42,035 nucleotides of DNA from an uncultured Bacteroidia bacterium. GTDB taxonomy: Bacteria > Bacteroidota > Bacteroidia > Bacteroidales > UBA932. Made by a program: the position numbers and the translations under genes. Positions within the stretch are counted from its first letter, which is position 1; the number at the start of each line of letters is the position of its first letter. The stretch spans positions 1 to 42,035 of the forward strand of contig CACZDC010000032.1 of assembly GCA_902779785.1 (NCBI GenBank). The letters are read 5' to 3'. The notes below the pieces were generated by a model. That model saw only the letters and a program-made list of their open reading frames with translations, did no database searches and was not told the DNA's origin. Below are positions 1 through 7,259 of the stretch, one piece after another.

Positions 1-25
1 GGTTCTTCGTCACTTTTGGTGCAAT
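1..25 (+). repeat. Left terminal inverted repeat of the ISL3 element
   Basis: The 25 bases are the inverted copy of 1547-1571 with one mismatch (G versus A at position 19). The transposase stop codon begins at base 26, directly inside the repeat. Confidence 0.92.
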
Positions 26-1510
26 TTAGCCTGTTTTGGAGAGTGACATTTTAAGCATTAGGAGACGGTAGTCGGCCCTTCCGTACATCTGCCTTTTGAT
101 TGCTTTTAACTTGTTGTTCAACCCTTCAATTGGGCCGTTCGACATGTCATAAATGATGGCATTCTTGACCGCAACGATATCTTTTTCGATGCCAGCGGAG
201 AAGGATGCCATTTCTTTTAGGCGTGATAGTCTGTACTTTTCGATCCATCTGTCTAAGAGTTCCGTTTTCTTTTGTTTAAAGACCTCTTGGAACGCCAGAT
301 AACATGATCGGAGATCGGACAAAGTCTTTGATGCTTCAATGATACGTGTCATTTGTATGTTCCGTTCTGAACATTCGCCAGTGTTTCTATTAACTTCATA
401 TTCCGGGTTTGCAACATAGATTCTCAGTTTCTTGTCCTCAAGGATTTCATCCAGTCTCTGCTGGGATTGTTTGCGGTTGTCCCGGCTGATTTCTCTCATG
501 CATTCTTTCACGACGAGTCGTTTATAGTGATATCGCTTACATATCTGTTCTTCAGAAAGCCCTTTCTCCAATAACCGGCGGATAGGCTCGAAGTACTTTT
601 GACTGCGCATGTTTTCGCTCTTTTGCCGTTCCTCTTCCGAAGGCGGAAGGCCGCTGGGGAAGGCTGCAAGCAACTCATCCCGGATTATCTGCTTGGAGAT
701 TTTTAGCTGCGAGGAAAGGTGTCGGCTACAGTTCTGCATCAAATGGAAGCGATCCGCAACCTGGGCAAGACCGGGATGTGCCTGCTCTATGGCTGCGGCA
801 TATGCACACGCCCTGTCGCGGCTGATTGTTTCCAGGTGTTGGTATTTGCTTAGAACTTTCTCCGTCGCCTCAGCAGTGCGCCCCTCAAACAGCTCTAATG
901 GCTGATGCGTTAGAGCCTCTACTATCATCGTCCCATAGGTTTTACCCTTGCGGAAAGCGAAGTCGTCAATGCATATGTGGTGGATATCATCCTCCGGCAC
1001 ATATGCCGTCGGGATTCGGTATAAGATTCTAAGACATGTCGATGCACTCACCGGGACGCCCAGTGGCCTTGAAAGAAAAGCCCCTTTACGTGCGGATACT
1101 TCAAGGAGCAGGTTCTCTAGCAATTCGGTCGCACAGGCCGTCCGGCGGTCGTGGTGTTCACATACCCCAGCTATCTGCTCGGAGAACACATGACGCGGAC
1201 ACTTGGAGTTCTTGCACCTGAAACGACGCGTCGTGAGTCTTATCAGTACTTGCTTCCCATGGAGCGGAAGGCTCGATAACACACGGACATAATGAGAATG
1301 CACAGAATGGCTCTTCGCTCCGCAGATAGGGCAGCGACTATAACTCTTACGTCCGTGAGCGTAGATCTCTACATGACCCTCATCAATCCTTATCTCATCG
1401 TAAAACAGATCCTTGTAGTTCAATAACCGCCCAATTGCTTTGCATTGTGACGAACTTTTAATAACTTTGTTGCAGCTTTTTACCATTCGTAACCATTTGA
1501 TTTCTAACAC
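26..1510 (-). CDS. ISL3-family transposase
   Basis: DDE-type transposase of about 490 residues that would cut and join the ends of its own element. The N-terminus carries a zinc-ribbon typical of ISL3 (CPICG, then CKNSKCPRH at about residues 62-107). The catalytic core follows: IDDFAFRKGKTYG holds the first Asp, VADRFHLMQN the second Asp, and NGPIEGLNNKLKAIKR near the C-terminus the Glu. The listed start is a GTG; an ATG at 1486 (MVKSCNKV) is an equally plausible start and would give about 486 residues. No frameshift or internal stop is seen, so the enzyme could be active. Confidence 0.93.
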   Translation of the reverse strand: MLEIKWLRMVKSCNKVIKSSSQCKAIGRLLNYKDLFYDEIRIDEGHVEIYAHGRKSYSRCPICGAKSHSVHSHYVRVLSSLPLHGKQVLIRLTTRRFRCKNSKCPRHVFSEQIAGVCEHHDRRTACATELLENLLLEVSARKGAFLSRPLGVPVSASTCLRILYRIPTAYVPEDDIHHICIDDFAFRKGKTYGTMIVEALTHQPLELFEGRTAEATEKVLSKYQHLETISRDRACAYAAAIEQAHPGLAQVADRFHLMQNCSRHLSSQLKISKQIIRDELLAAFPSGLPPSEEERQKSENMRSQKYFEPIRRLLEKGLSEEQICKRYHYKRLVVKECMREISRDNRKQSQQRLDEILEDKKLRIYVANPEYEVNRNTGECSERNIQMTRIIEASKTLSDLRSCYLAFQEVFKQKKTELLDRWIEKYRLSRLKEMASFSAGIEKDIVAVKNAIIYDMSNGPIEGLNNKLKAIKRQMYGRADYRLLMLKMSLSKTG

Positions 1511-1546
1511 CTTAAGTTACGAAAAATTTAGCCTAATTTTTAATGG

Positions 1547-1571
1547 ATTGCATCAAAAGTGACGAAGAACC
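1547..1571 (-). repeat. Right terminal inverted repeat of the ISL3 element
   Basis: Inverted copy of bases 1-25 with one mismatch. It ends in GACGAAGAACC at 1561-1571 and marks the outer boundary of the element. Confidence 0.92.
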
Positions 1572-1637
1572 TTGTTTTACATAGACGATTTTGTGTAAGT
1601 CATTGTTGGCCAGCCGTTTCCATTTTACGGCACTCTA

Positions 1638-3326
1638 TTACGGCTTATAGTATTCTTTGAGCGCCGCCACATCTGCCACGCCAAGTACGTCGGAGGTCAT
1701 TATGAACTCGTCCATCTGGGCGGGAAGACTGTATTCCAGGGCGCCGGTGCCGTCCTGGCCGATATTCATCGAAAGCGAGTCGAATGAGGTCGAGGCGAGC
1801 TCCGAGGGAATATCCGCCTCGTCTCCATAGAATGCAAAGTCGTAGTATATCCTGACCTTGCGGTTTTCGCGGTCCACGCTCAGGATTACGTGCATCCAGC
1901 CCTTGTCATAATTGGAAGGAAGAAGACTTTCCAAATCCATCCTGTTCTTGCCGTCGCCCACATTGAACTTGATGTCCTTGGTGCCCCTGTAAGACAGGAT
2001 GAAGCCCTTATACTTCCCTTCCTGCCAGTCCTTGTTCGAGATCAGTCCCGGATCCGCCTTCGAGGGAGATACGGGAGAGCCCTTCAGCCAGAAGGCCACG
2101 GAGAACGAGCCGCTTCCGACCTTGACATCCTTGAGCGTCACATATCCGTTATTCAGCGCGATTCCCTTTCCAAAGTAGGCGTCATAGTACTGGAGTGTGC
2201 CGGACTCTGATGTCTGGACCTTGCCGAAGGCGTCGCCAGTGCTCTCGTCAAAAGGAAGATAGGCAATCACCTTGTGAGCGGAAAGGAGTGTCTGCATATT
2301 GCTGAGGGCCGGAGTAGGCACAGTCTGATGATTGCGGTACTCTTCGCCGGGAATCTTTGTTTCCTTACGCGGCCCAACCTCAGTGACATCCTTGAATACG
2401 CCCGCGGGAACGTGTCCGCTCCAGGTCTCGGGATATTCCAGTCCAAGGGCATAGGCTGCTATCGCCGCGACGTCACGTCCTTCCGCCTCCACGATCGTGC
2501 CGCTTGCCACAGTCTTTCCTGCAACCCCCAGGAAGACATATTTCTCCTCGTCGGAATCCCCTCCGTGAGTCTTGTCTTTTCCCCCGTGGTCGGCCGTTAC
2601 GATGAAGAGGGTGTCGTCCAGGATGCCTTTCAGTTTCAACTGGTCATAAATCCTTCCGATCAGTGCATCCGCCGTACTGACCGTCGAGAGGTAGATATCC
2701 GTACCGAAGCCGTATTTCTCGCCGATGTCGTCAGGAGATGAGAACTGGACGAACAAGACAGTAGGGGTCTTGTCCCTGAGGTAAGTGAGAATCCTTCCGG
2801 TCACTTCGGCGTCATCCTCTCCGGTCCCTTTCTCGACGTTGAGATTATTCTCGACTATTCCTATATTGATAGGGTTCCATTCCACGAATGAAGCCAGCTC
2901 GGCATCCGGCATTGCCTCCCTGGCGACCCTGAACAGGGACGGATAGGGGCTGTAGACCGGATATGGGGTCTTCTCTATGATGGCATTTGTAAGTCCGTGG
3001 AACTCCGGAAGGACTCCGTGAAGAATCGAGGCCCAGCCCTGTGCGCTCCAAGTCGGCAGGGCCATAAGGGACTTGTATGTCGTCGCCTGGTCCTTGAAAA
3101 TCTCGTCGCAGCGCGGGGTGTCCGTGTCCCTGAAGGACGCGCCGGCCCCGTCCACGCCGATAATCACCACGTGCTTGTAGGCGCCTTTGGAAACGACGAC
3201 CTCCTCCGGCACCACAGGATCTGTCCGGGGCTCCGTATTCTTGTTGTTGTCAATGTTCTCTTTGGAACTGCAGGAAGCAAGAATGCACAGTAGAGAAGTG
3301 AAAAAAGTGGCGGAAAATGTTTTCAT
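1638..3326 (-). CDS. Alkaline-phosphatase-superfamily lipoprotein with C-terminal LamG-like domain
   Basis: A 562-residue lipoprotein with an SPII signal (LASC, Cys19). Residues about 50-320 look like the alkaline phosphatase / type I phosphodiesterase fold: VVIIGVDGAG with metal-ligand Asp59, PTWSAQGWAS with probable nucleophile Ser94, and TADHGGKDKTHGG with Asp246, His247 and His254. The segment usually written DxxGHxxG reads DDIGEKYG here, so a Glu (203) stands where a metal-binding His is expected; activity may be altered. Residues about 350-562 resemble a concanavalin/LamG jelly roll, often glycan binding. The gene is divergent from the hybrid regulator of the neighbouring utilisation locus and probably belongs to it. 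Whether it is a phosphatase, phosphodiesterase or sulfatase cannot be told from sequence alone. Confidence 0.82.
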   Translation of the reverse strand: MKTFSATFFTSLLCILASCSSKENIDNNKNTEPRTDPVVPEEVVVSKGAYKHVVIIGVDGAGASFRDTDTPRCDEIFKDQATTYKSLMALPTWSAQGWASILHGVLPEFHGLTNAIIEKTPYPVYSPYPSLFRVAREAMPDAELASFVEWNPINIGIVENNLNVEKGTGEDDAEVTGRILTYLRDKTPTVLFVQFSSPDDIGEKYGFGTDIYLSTVSTADALIGRIYDQLKLKGILDDTLFIVTADHGGKDKTHGGDSDEEKYVFLGVAGKTVASGTIVEAEGRDVAAIAAYALGLEYPETWSGHVPAGVFKDVTEVGPRKETKIPGEEYRNHQTVPTPALSNMQTLLSAHKVIAYLPFDESTGDAFGKVQTSESGTLQYYDAYFGKGIALNNGYVTLKDVKVGSGSFSVAFWLKGSPVSPSKADPGLISNKDWQEGKYKGFILSYRGTKDIKFNVGDGKNRMDLESLLPSNYDKGWMHVILSVDRENRKVRIYYDFAFYGDEADIPSELASTSFDSLSMNIGQDGTGALEYSLPAQMDEFIMTSDVLGVADVAALKEYYKP

Positions 3327-3353
3327 AATGCATCATTTGTAGCATATTATCAG

Positions 3354-3384
3354 CAAAAATAATGAAGAAATTCTTACCTTGCAA
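3354..3384 (-). promoter_or_regulatory. Bacteroidota-type promoter for the phosphatase-like lipoprotein
   Basis: Read on the minus strand, TTG (3384-3382), then 20 bp, then TATTTTTG (3361-3354), matching TTTG/TTG-N19-21-TAnnTTTG. It lies 27 bp upstream of the ATG at 3326. Confidence 0.6.
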
Positions 3385-3468
3385 CAGATATTTCCAAGAA
3401 GCAGTACGTTATGGAGAATCCTTGCAATTATCGAAGGAATCGGTATAATAAAAGCTGCCCTGGAAGCT

Positions 3469-3476
3469 TAATTTTG
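3469..3476 (+). promoter_or_regulatory. Possible -7 element for the hybrid regulator
   Basis: TAATTTTG matches TAnnTTTG, but no -33 TTTG is found at the right distance. It ends only 5 bp before the ATG at 3482, so a transcript from it would be almost leaderless. Weak call. Confidence 0.3.
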
Positions 3477-3481
3477 CAAGT

Positions 3482-6400
3482 ATGAAATACCTTGCCACAT
3501 TACTGATAACGCTGTCGATATTCCCTTTTTCGTCCCGGGCAGGGGCGCAGGAAGCGTGGCAGACTTCGCAGCTGGATATGCACTCCGGGCTCGGGGACAA
3601 CTGCGTCAACGACGTCCTTTTGGATTCAAGGCACTTCCTCTGGATCGGGACAAATGCCGGGCTGGAATTCTACGACGGCAGCAATATGGCCCGTGTCGCT
3701 TTCCCGGAGGCGGAGAATGCTGTCCCTCCGCTGGTGTTCTCGCTCTCCGAGGACAATGCCGGCGTAGTCTGGGCCGGGACTTCGGAGGGACTTTTCCATA
3801 TCGATAGAGACCGGCTTGAGATGCGGCGCCTTGACGGGGAAGCGTTACGCGTGGCATCCTTCCGGCAAATGTGCTGCGGAAAGGACGGTTCCCTGTGGGT
3901 GGCGGCAGACGAAAGAGATTTACTGAAAATCAATACTTTGACAGCGGAAATCGGGACGGTTCCGCTGGAGGCCAGGGCCGTCTGCGGCAGCCCGGACGGA
4001 ACGGTTTATGCGCTTTCCTCGGATCATCGTCTTTTCGTCCTGACCGGCGGTGCTCCGTATTCGGTCAACTACCACTCCGCAGAGATGCTTGACGGGGTTA
4101 CCGTCTCACGTATAGCATACGCCGGAGGCAGCCTTTTCCTCTTTGCGGAAGGCGGCGGAGTATATGCCATAGATCTGGAGAGAAAAGAACTCCGTCCTCT
4201 GACTTTTGTGAGCAGGGTAAGGGATGCCGCAGGGCTGTCCGACGGGGAGATCTGGCTGGCCGCAAGGGATGGTATCCAGGTCCTTGACAGTACTCTTGCG
4301 CCCATCCGTGTCATCCGTCCGCTCCGGGACAACTCCTTCCGCTGCCTTTCCGTGGATCCGCAGGGCGGAGTCTGGGCCGGAACCCTCTTTGAGGGACTTG
4401 CCCATATCGTTCCAGACGTGGTCCGTTTCCGTCGTTATGGGGACGATTTCGCCCCCGGGAGGTTCAAGGCGCGTGATTTTGCCGAAACGCCGGACGGCCG
4501 GATATGGACAGGAAGCGATACGCGAGGCCTTCTGTGCCTGGATCCGTCGGCCCCGGAGCGCGCTGCAAAGCAGTTTTTCCCGGGGAGGAATGTCACAGGC
4601 CTGATGGCTGAAGGAAGTTCTCTCTGGGTCGGGACCATTGACAACGAACTGCCGGTGATGCGGTTGGATACGGAAAGCGGAAAGACCGTCGCTTTCCCCT
4701 CTGCAGGAAAGTCGGCCTATGCTTTCTGCCGTGACACCCGGGGGCGGCTCTGGATCGGTGGACAGGACGGTTTCGTGGTCGGCCGGGACAGTGCCGACGG
4801 CAAGTTCGAAGTGGAGATGTCAATGCCGACAAAACAGGTCTGCAGGATTATTTGCGCCTCGGACGGAGCCGTCTGGGTGGCGAGTATCAACGGTAGCATT
4901 ATTCGTTATAAATCAAGTGATTACTCCACCTACAGGATCCCCATATCCAATATTCTCACCGACATCATCGAAGATGGAAAGGGGAGGATTTTCGCGACTT
5001 CCGAAGGCACTGGCCTGTGGGAATACAAGAGAGAGACGGACTCTTTCCAGAGTTTGGGCCTGACGGACACAAGACTGCTGAAAATTTCCCGGGACGGAGA
5101 CTTGCTCCTCGTCACCGGATCCCACGGAATCCAGATCCTGAATCCGGACGATGCGCGCCCGCTTCCTTTGATTTCCACGGAAATACTTGGCATAGACAGT
5201 TTCAACTATTCCTCCAACTTCATTTCCGGGGATGGAACGCTGTACGCCGGTACCTCTGACGGATTTATCTCTTTCTCCGTCAGTGCATTGCGAGAAAGCT
5301 CGTCCGTCATCCGCAAACCGGCCATCTCTTCTTTCCGCATTCTGTCTTCATCCGGAAAGACGGAAGGGGGCCGCTTCCTTCGCCCGGTTTCTATGCTGCT
5401 CGGCAGCAAGACTCGTTCCTTCGAGGTCAGCGTGTCGCTGTTGGACTATGCCCTCTTCCCCGGCGCGAACATCTTCTGGAAAATAGACGGTCTGGGGGAA
5501 TGGACCCAGGTTGAGGACGGCCGTTTCACGGTCTATGACATCCCTTCGGGAAGATGGAAACTCAGACTCAAGGCCGTTTCGCTTTCCGGCGAGGAGAGCG
5601 AGGAGGCGATTATGAACCTGAGAGTCAAGCCGCCGCTGCTTCTCAGCCCTGTTGCCATTCTGCTGTACATTGTCCTTTTCCTGATGACAGTCTTCGGCAT
5701 AGCTCTCTTCGTCGAGAGGAAGGCCAAGGCCAAGGCGGAGATGGAGCAGGAGCGAAAGATCCTTGAGTCCAAGATGGACTTCCTGACTTCCATCGCCCAC
5801 GAAATCCGCACCCCGCTGTCTCTGGTGCAGATTCCGCTGGAGGAGCTGATCAGGAAATTCTCTTCCTCGCCGGACGGTTCCGTCCAGGAAAACCTGGACA
5901 TTATGCGGCGGAATTCAATGAAGCTGACGGTGCTTATCAATGAACTGCTGGATTTCCGGAAACTGACGGATTCGACCTATCAGATCCATCCCGAGTTCCT
6001 GGACATCCGGACCGTCCTGAAAGACGCTCACCGCCGTTTCCTGCCTATGTTTGTCCAGGAGGGAAAGACGCTTTCCATCCAGATGAGAGAGGCGCCGGTT
6101 TACTGCGAGACCGATGTCCGAAGCCTCGGCCGCATCTTTGACAACCTGCTTTCCAATGCCCTGAAATACTCTTCCCACCATACGGTCATCACTTTGTCGG
6201 TCTCCGGTTCCGAGGCGGTCGTGAGCGTGGAGAATGACGGGACCATCATTCCCGAAGACGTGCGGGAGGAGATATTCAAACCCTTCTACCGCTACGATGA
6301 CGCTGCCTCCGCAGGCATCGAGGGAACCGGCCTGGGGCTGTCCACCAGCCGTCAGTTCGCCTCGCTTCTCGGCGGCTCGCTCTGTATGGACGACGATATG

Positions 6401-7258
6401 GGTATCAACCGTTTCCTTTTCACCGTCCCGGTCTCCGCAGAGGAAAGTCCGGGCAGCGGCCTGCCTGTCGTGGAGTCCAAGGACAAGTCCATAATGGTCG
6501 TTGAGGACGACAGGGATATGGCCCGTGTCATCGGGGATATCCTGGGCGAAGCCTATGGCGTCATTTACGCGTCCAACAGCCGCCAGGCAATGGAAAAGAT
6601 TACCTCAGGAGCGTCTCCTACCCTGGTGGTGTCGGATGTCATTATGCCTGAGATGGACGGGATTGCCTTAACCAAAGCCCTGAAGAGCAATCTCGCCACC
6701 AGCCATATCCCGGTTATCCTGCTTTCCGCGGAGGTCCCGGACGTGTTTATGCAGGAGGGGCTCGAGGGCGGTGCGGATGCCTACCTCGAAAAACCATTTT
6801 CGCCGAAGAAGCTGCGTACGACGGTGGACAATCTGATAGAAAACCGCCGCAGGATCTACGAATTCTATATCTCGTCGCTTCCTTCCAGCGGAGAGCTCCC
6901 GACGGGAAGGGTCTCCGCCGTGGAGCAGAAATTCCTCCGCAGCATCCAGGAATATGTTTCGGAGAATCTCCATAAGAACATTACCCTCGACGACCTTGCC
7001 GAAGTGGTCTGCCTCTCTCCTTCCACCCTGTACAAGAAGATGAAGGATTATGCCGATGTGTCCCCGATGGAATATGTGATGAAGGTACGTCTCCACCGTG
7101 CCGTAGAACTCTTGAAGGACGACTCCGTCTCCGTGCAGGAGGTGGCTCAGTCGGTCGGGTTCAACACCCACTCTTTCTTCTCGGAGTGTTTCAAACGCGA
7201 ATTCGGGATGACCCCGCGGCAGTGGAGGCTCCGAAATGTGGCAAAACCTACGAAGTAA
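3482..7258 (+). CDS. Hybrid two-component system regulator (HTCS)
   Basis: A one-protein sensor-regulator of 1258 residues, the usual size for HTCS proteins controlling Bacteroidota polysaccharide loci. Order: signal peptide (1-22), two-component propeller repeats (about 30-620, repeated motifs such as LWIGT, VWAGT, LWIGG), Y_Y_Y domain (about 655-715), one membrane helix (about 720-745), HisKA with phospho-acceptor His773 in IAHEIRTP, HATPase with N-box NALKYS and GTGLGLS (about 870-985), receiver with Asp1052 in VVSDVIMPEMDG, and an AraC-type HTH (about 1145-1256). The propeller would sit in the periplasm and bind an oligosaccharide or a related product; the HTH would switch on the downstream genes. 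The next gene begins one base after its stop codon, so the two are probably cotranscribed. Confidence 0.96.
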   Translation: MKYLATLLITLSIFPFSSRAGAQEAWQTSQLDMHSGLGDNCVNDVLLDSRHFLWIGTNAGLEFYDGSNMARVAFPEAENAVPPLVFSLSEDNAGVVWAGTSEGLFHIDRDRLEMRRLDGEALRVASFRQMCCGKDGSLWVAADERDLLKINTLTAEIGTVPLEARAVCGSPDGTVYALSSDHRLFVLTGGAPYSVNYHSAEMLDGVTVSRIAYAGGSLFLFAEGGGVYAIDLERKELRPLTFVSRVRDAAGLSDGEIWLAARDGIQVLDSTLAPIRVIRPLRDNSFRCLSVDPQGGVWAGTLFEGLAHIVPDVVRFRRYGDDFAPGRFKARDFAETPDGRIWTGSDTRGLLCLDPSAPERAAKQFFPGRNVTGLMAEGSSLWVGTIDNELPVMRLDTESGKTVAFPSAGKSAYAFCRDTRGRLWIGGQDGFVVGRDSADGKFEVEMSMPTKQVCRIICASDGAVWVASINGSIIRYKSSDYSTYRIPISNILTDIIEDGKGRIFATSEGTGLWEYKRETDSFQSLGLTDTRLLKISRDGDLLLVTGSHGIQILNPDDARPLPLISTEILGIDSFNYSSNFISGDGTLYAGTSDGFISFSVSALRESSSVIRKPAISSFRILSSSGKTEGGRFLRPVSMLLGSKTRSFEVSVSLLDYALFPGANIFWKIDGLGEWTQVEDGRFTVYDIPSGRWKLRLKAVSLSGEESEEAIMNLRVKPPLLLSPVAILLYIVLFLMTVFGIALFVERKAKAKAEMEQERKILESKMDFLTSIAHEIRTPLSLVQIPLEELIRKFSSSPDGSVQENLDIMRRNSMKLTVLINELLDFRKLTDSTYQIHPEFLDIRTVLKDAHRRFLPMFVQEGKTLSIQMREAPVYCETDVRSLGRIFDNLLSNALKYSSHHTVITLSVSGSEAVVSVENDGTIIPEDVREEIFKPFYRYDDAASAGIEGTGLGLSTSRQFASLLGGSLCMDDDMGINRFLFTVPVSAEESPGSGLPVVESKDKSIMVVEDDRDMARVIGDILGEAYGVIYASNSRQAMEKITSGASPTLVVSDVIMPEMDGIALTKALKSNLATSHIPVILLSAEVPDVFMQEGLEGGADAYLEKPFSPKKLRTTVDNLIENRRRIYEFYISSLPSSGELPTGRVSAVEQKFLRSIQEYVSENLHKNITLDDLAEVVCLSPSTLYKKMKDYADVSPMEYVMKVRLHRAVELLKDDSVSVQEVAQSVGFNTHSFFSECFKREFGMTPRQWRLRNVAKPTK

Positions 7259-7259
7259 T

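Larger units (their letters stand above)
1..1571 (-). mobile_element. ISL3-family insertion sequence, complete
   Basis: A single transposase gene fills the element and is bounded by 25-bp terminal inverted repeats that match at 24 of 25 positions. The outermost bases at each end read GGTTCTTCGTCAC when viewed inward. ISL3 elements normally duplicate 8 bp of target; the 8 bp after the right end are TTGTTTTA, but the left flank lies outside the window so the duplication cannot be confirmed. The element sits in a noncoding gap beyond the 3' end of a lipoprotein gene and does not break any visible gene. Intact ends and an intact reading frame suggest a recent insertion. Confidence 0.93.

Noticed and set aside
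1572-1637. Hidden gene or RNA between the insertion sequence and the lipoprotein gene
   Set aside because: Only 66 bp with no frame, hairpin or promoter worth calling.
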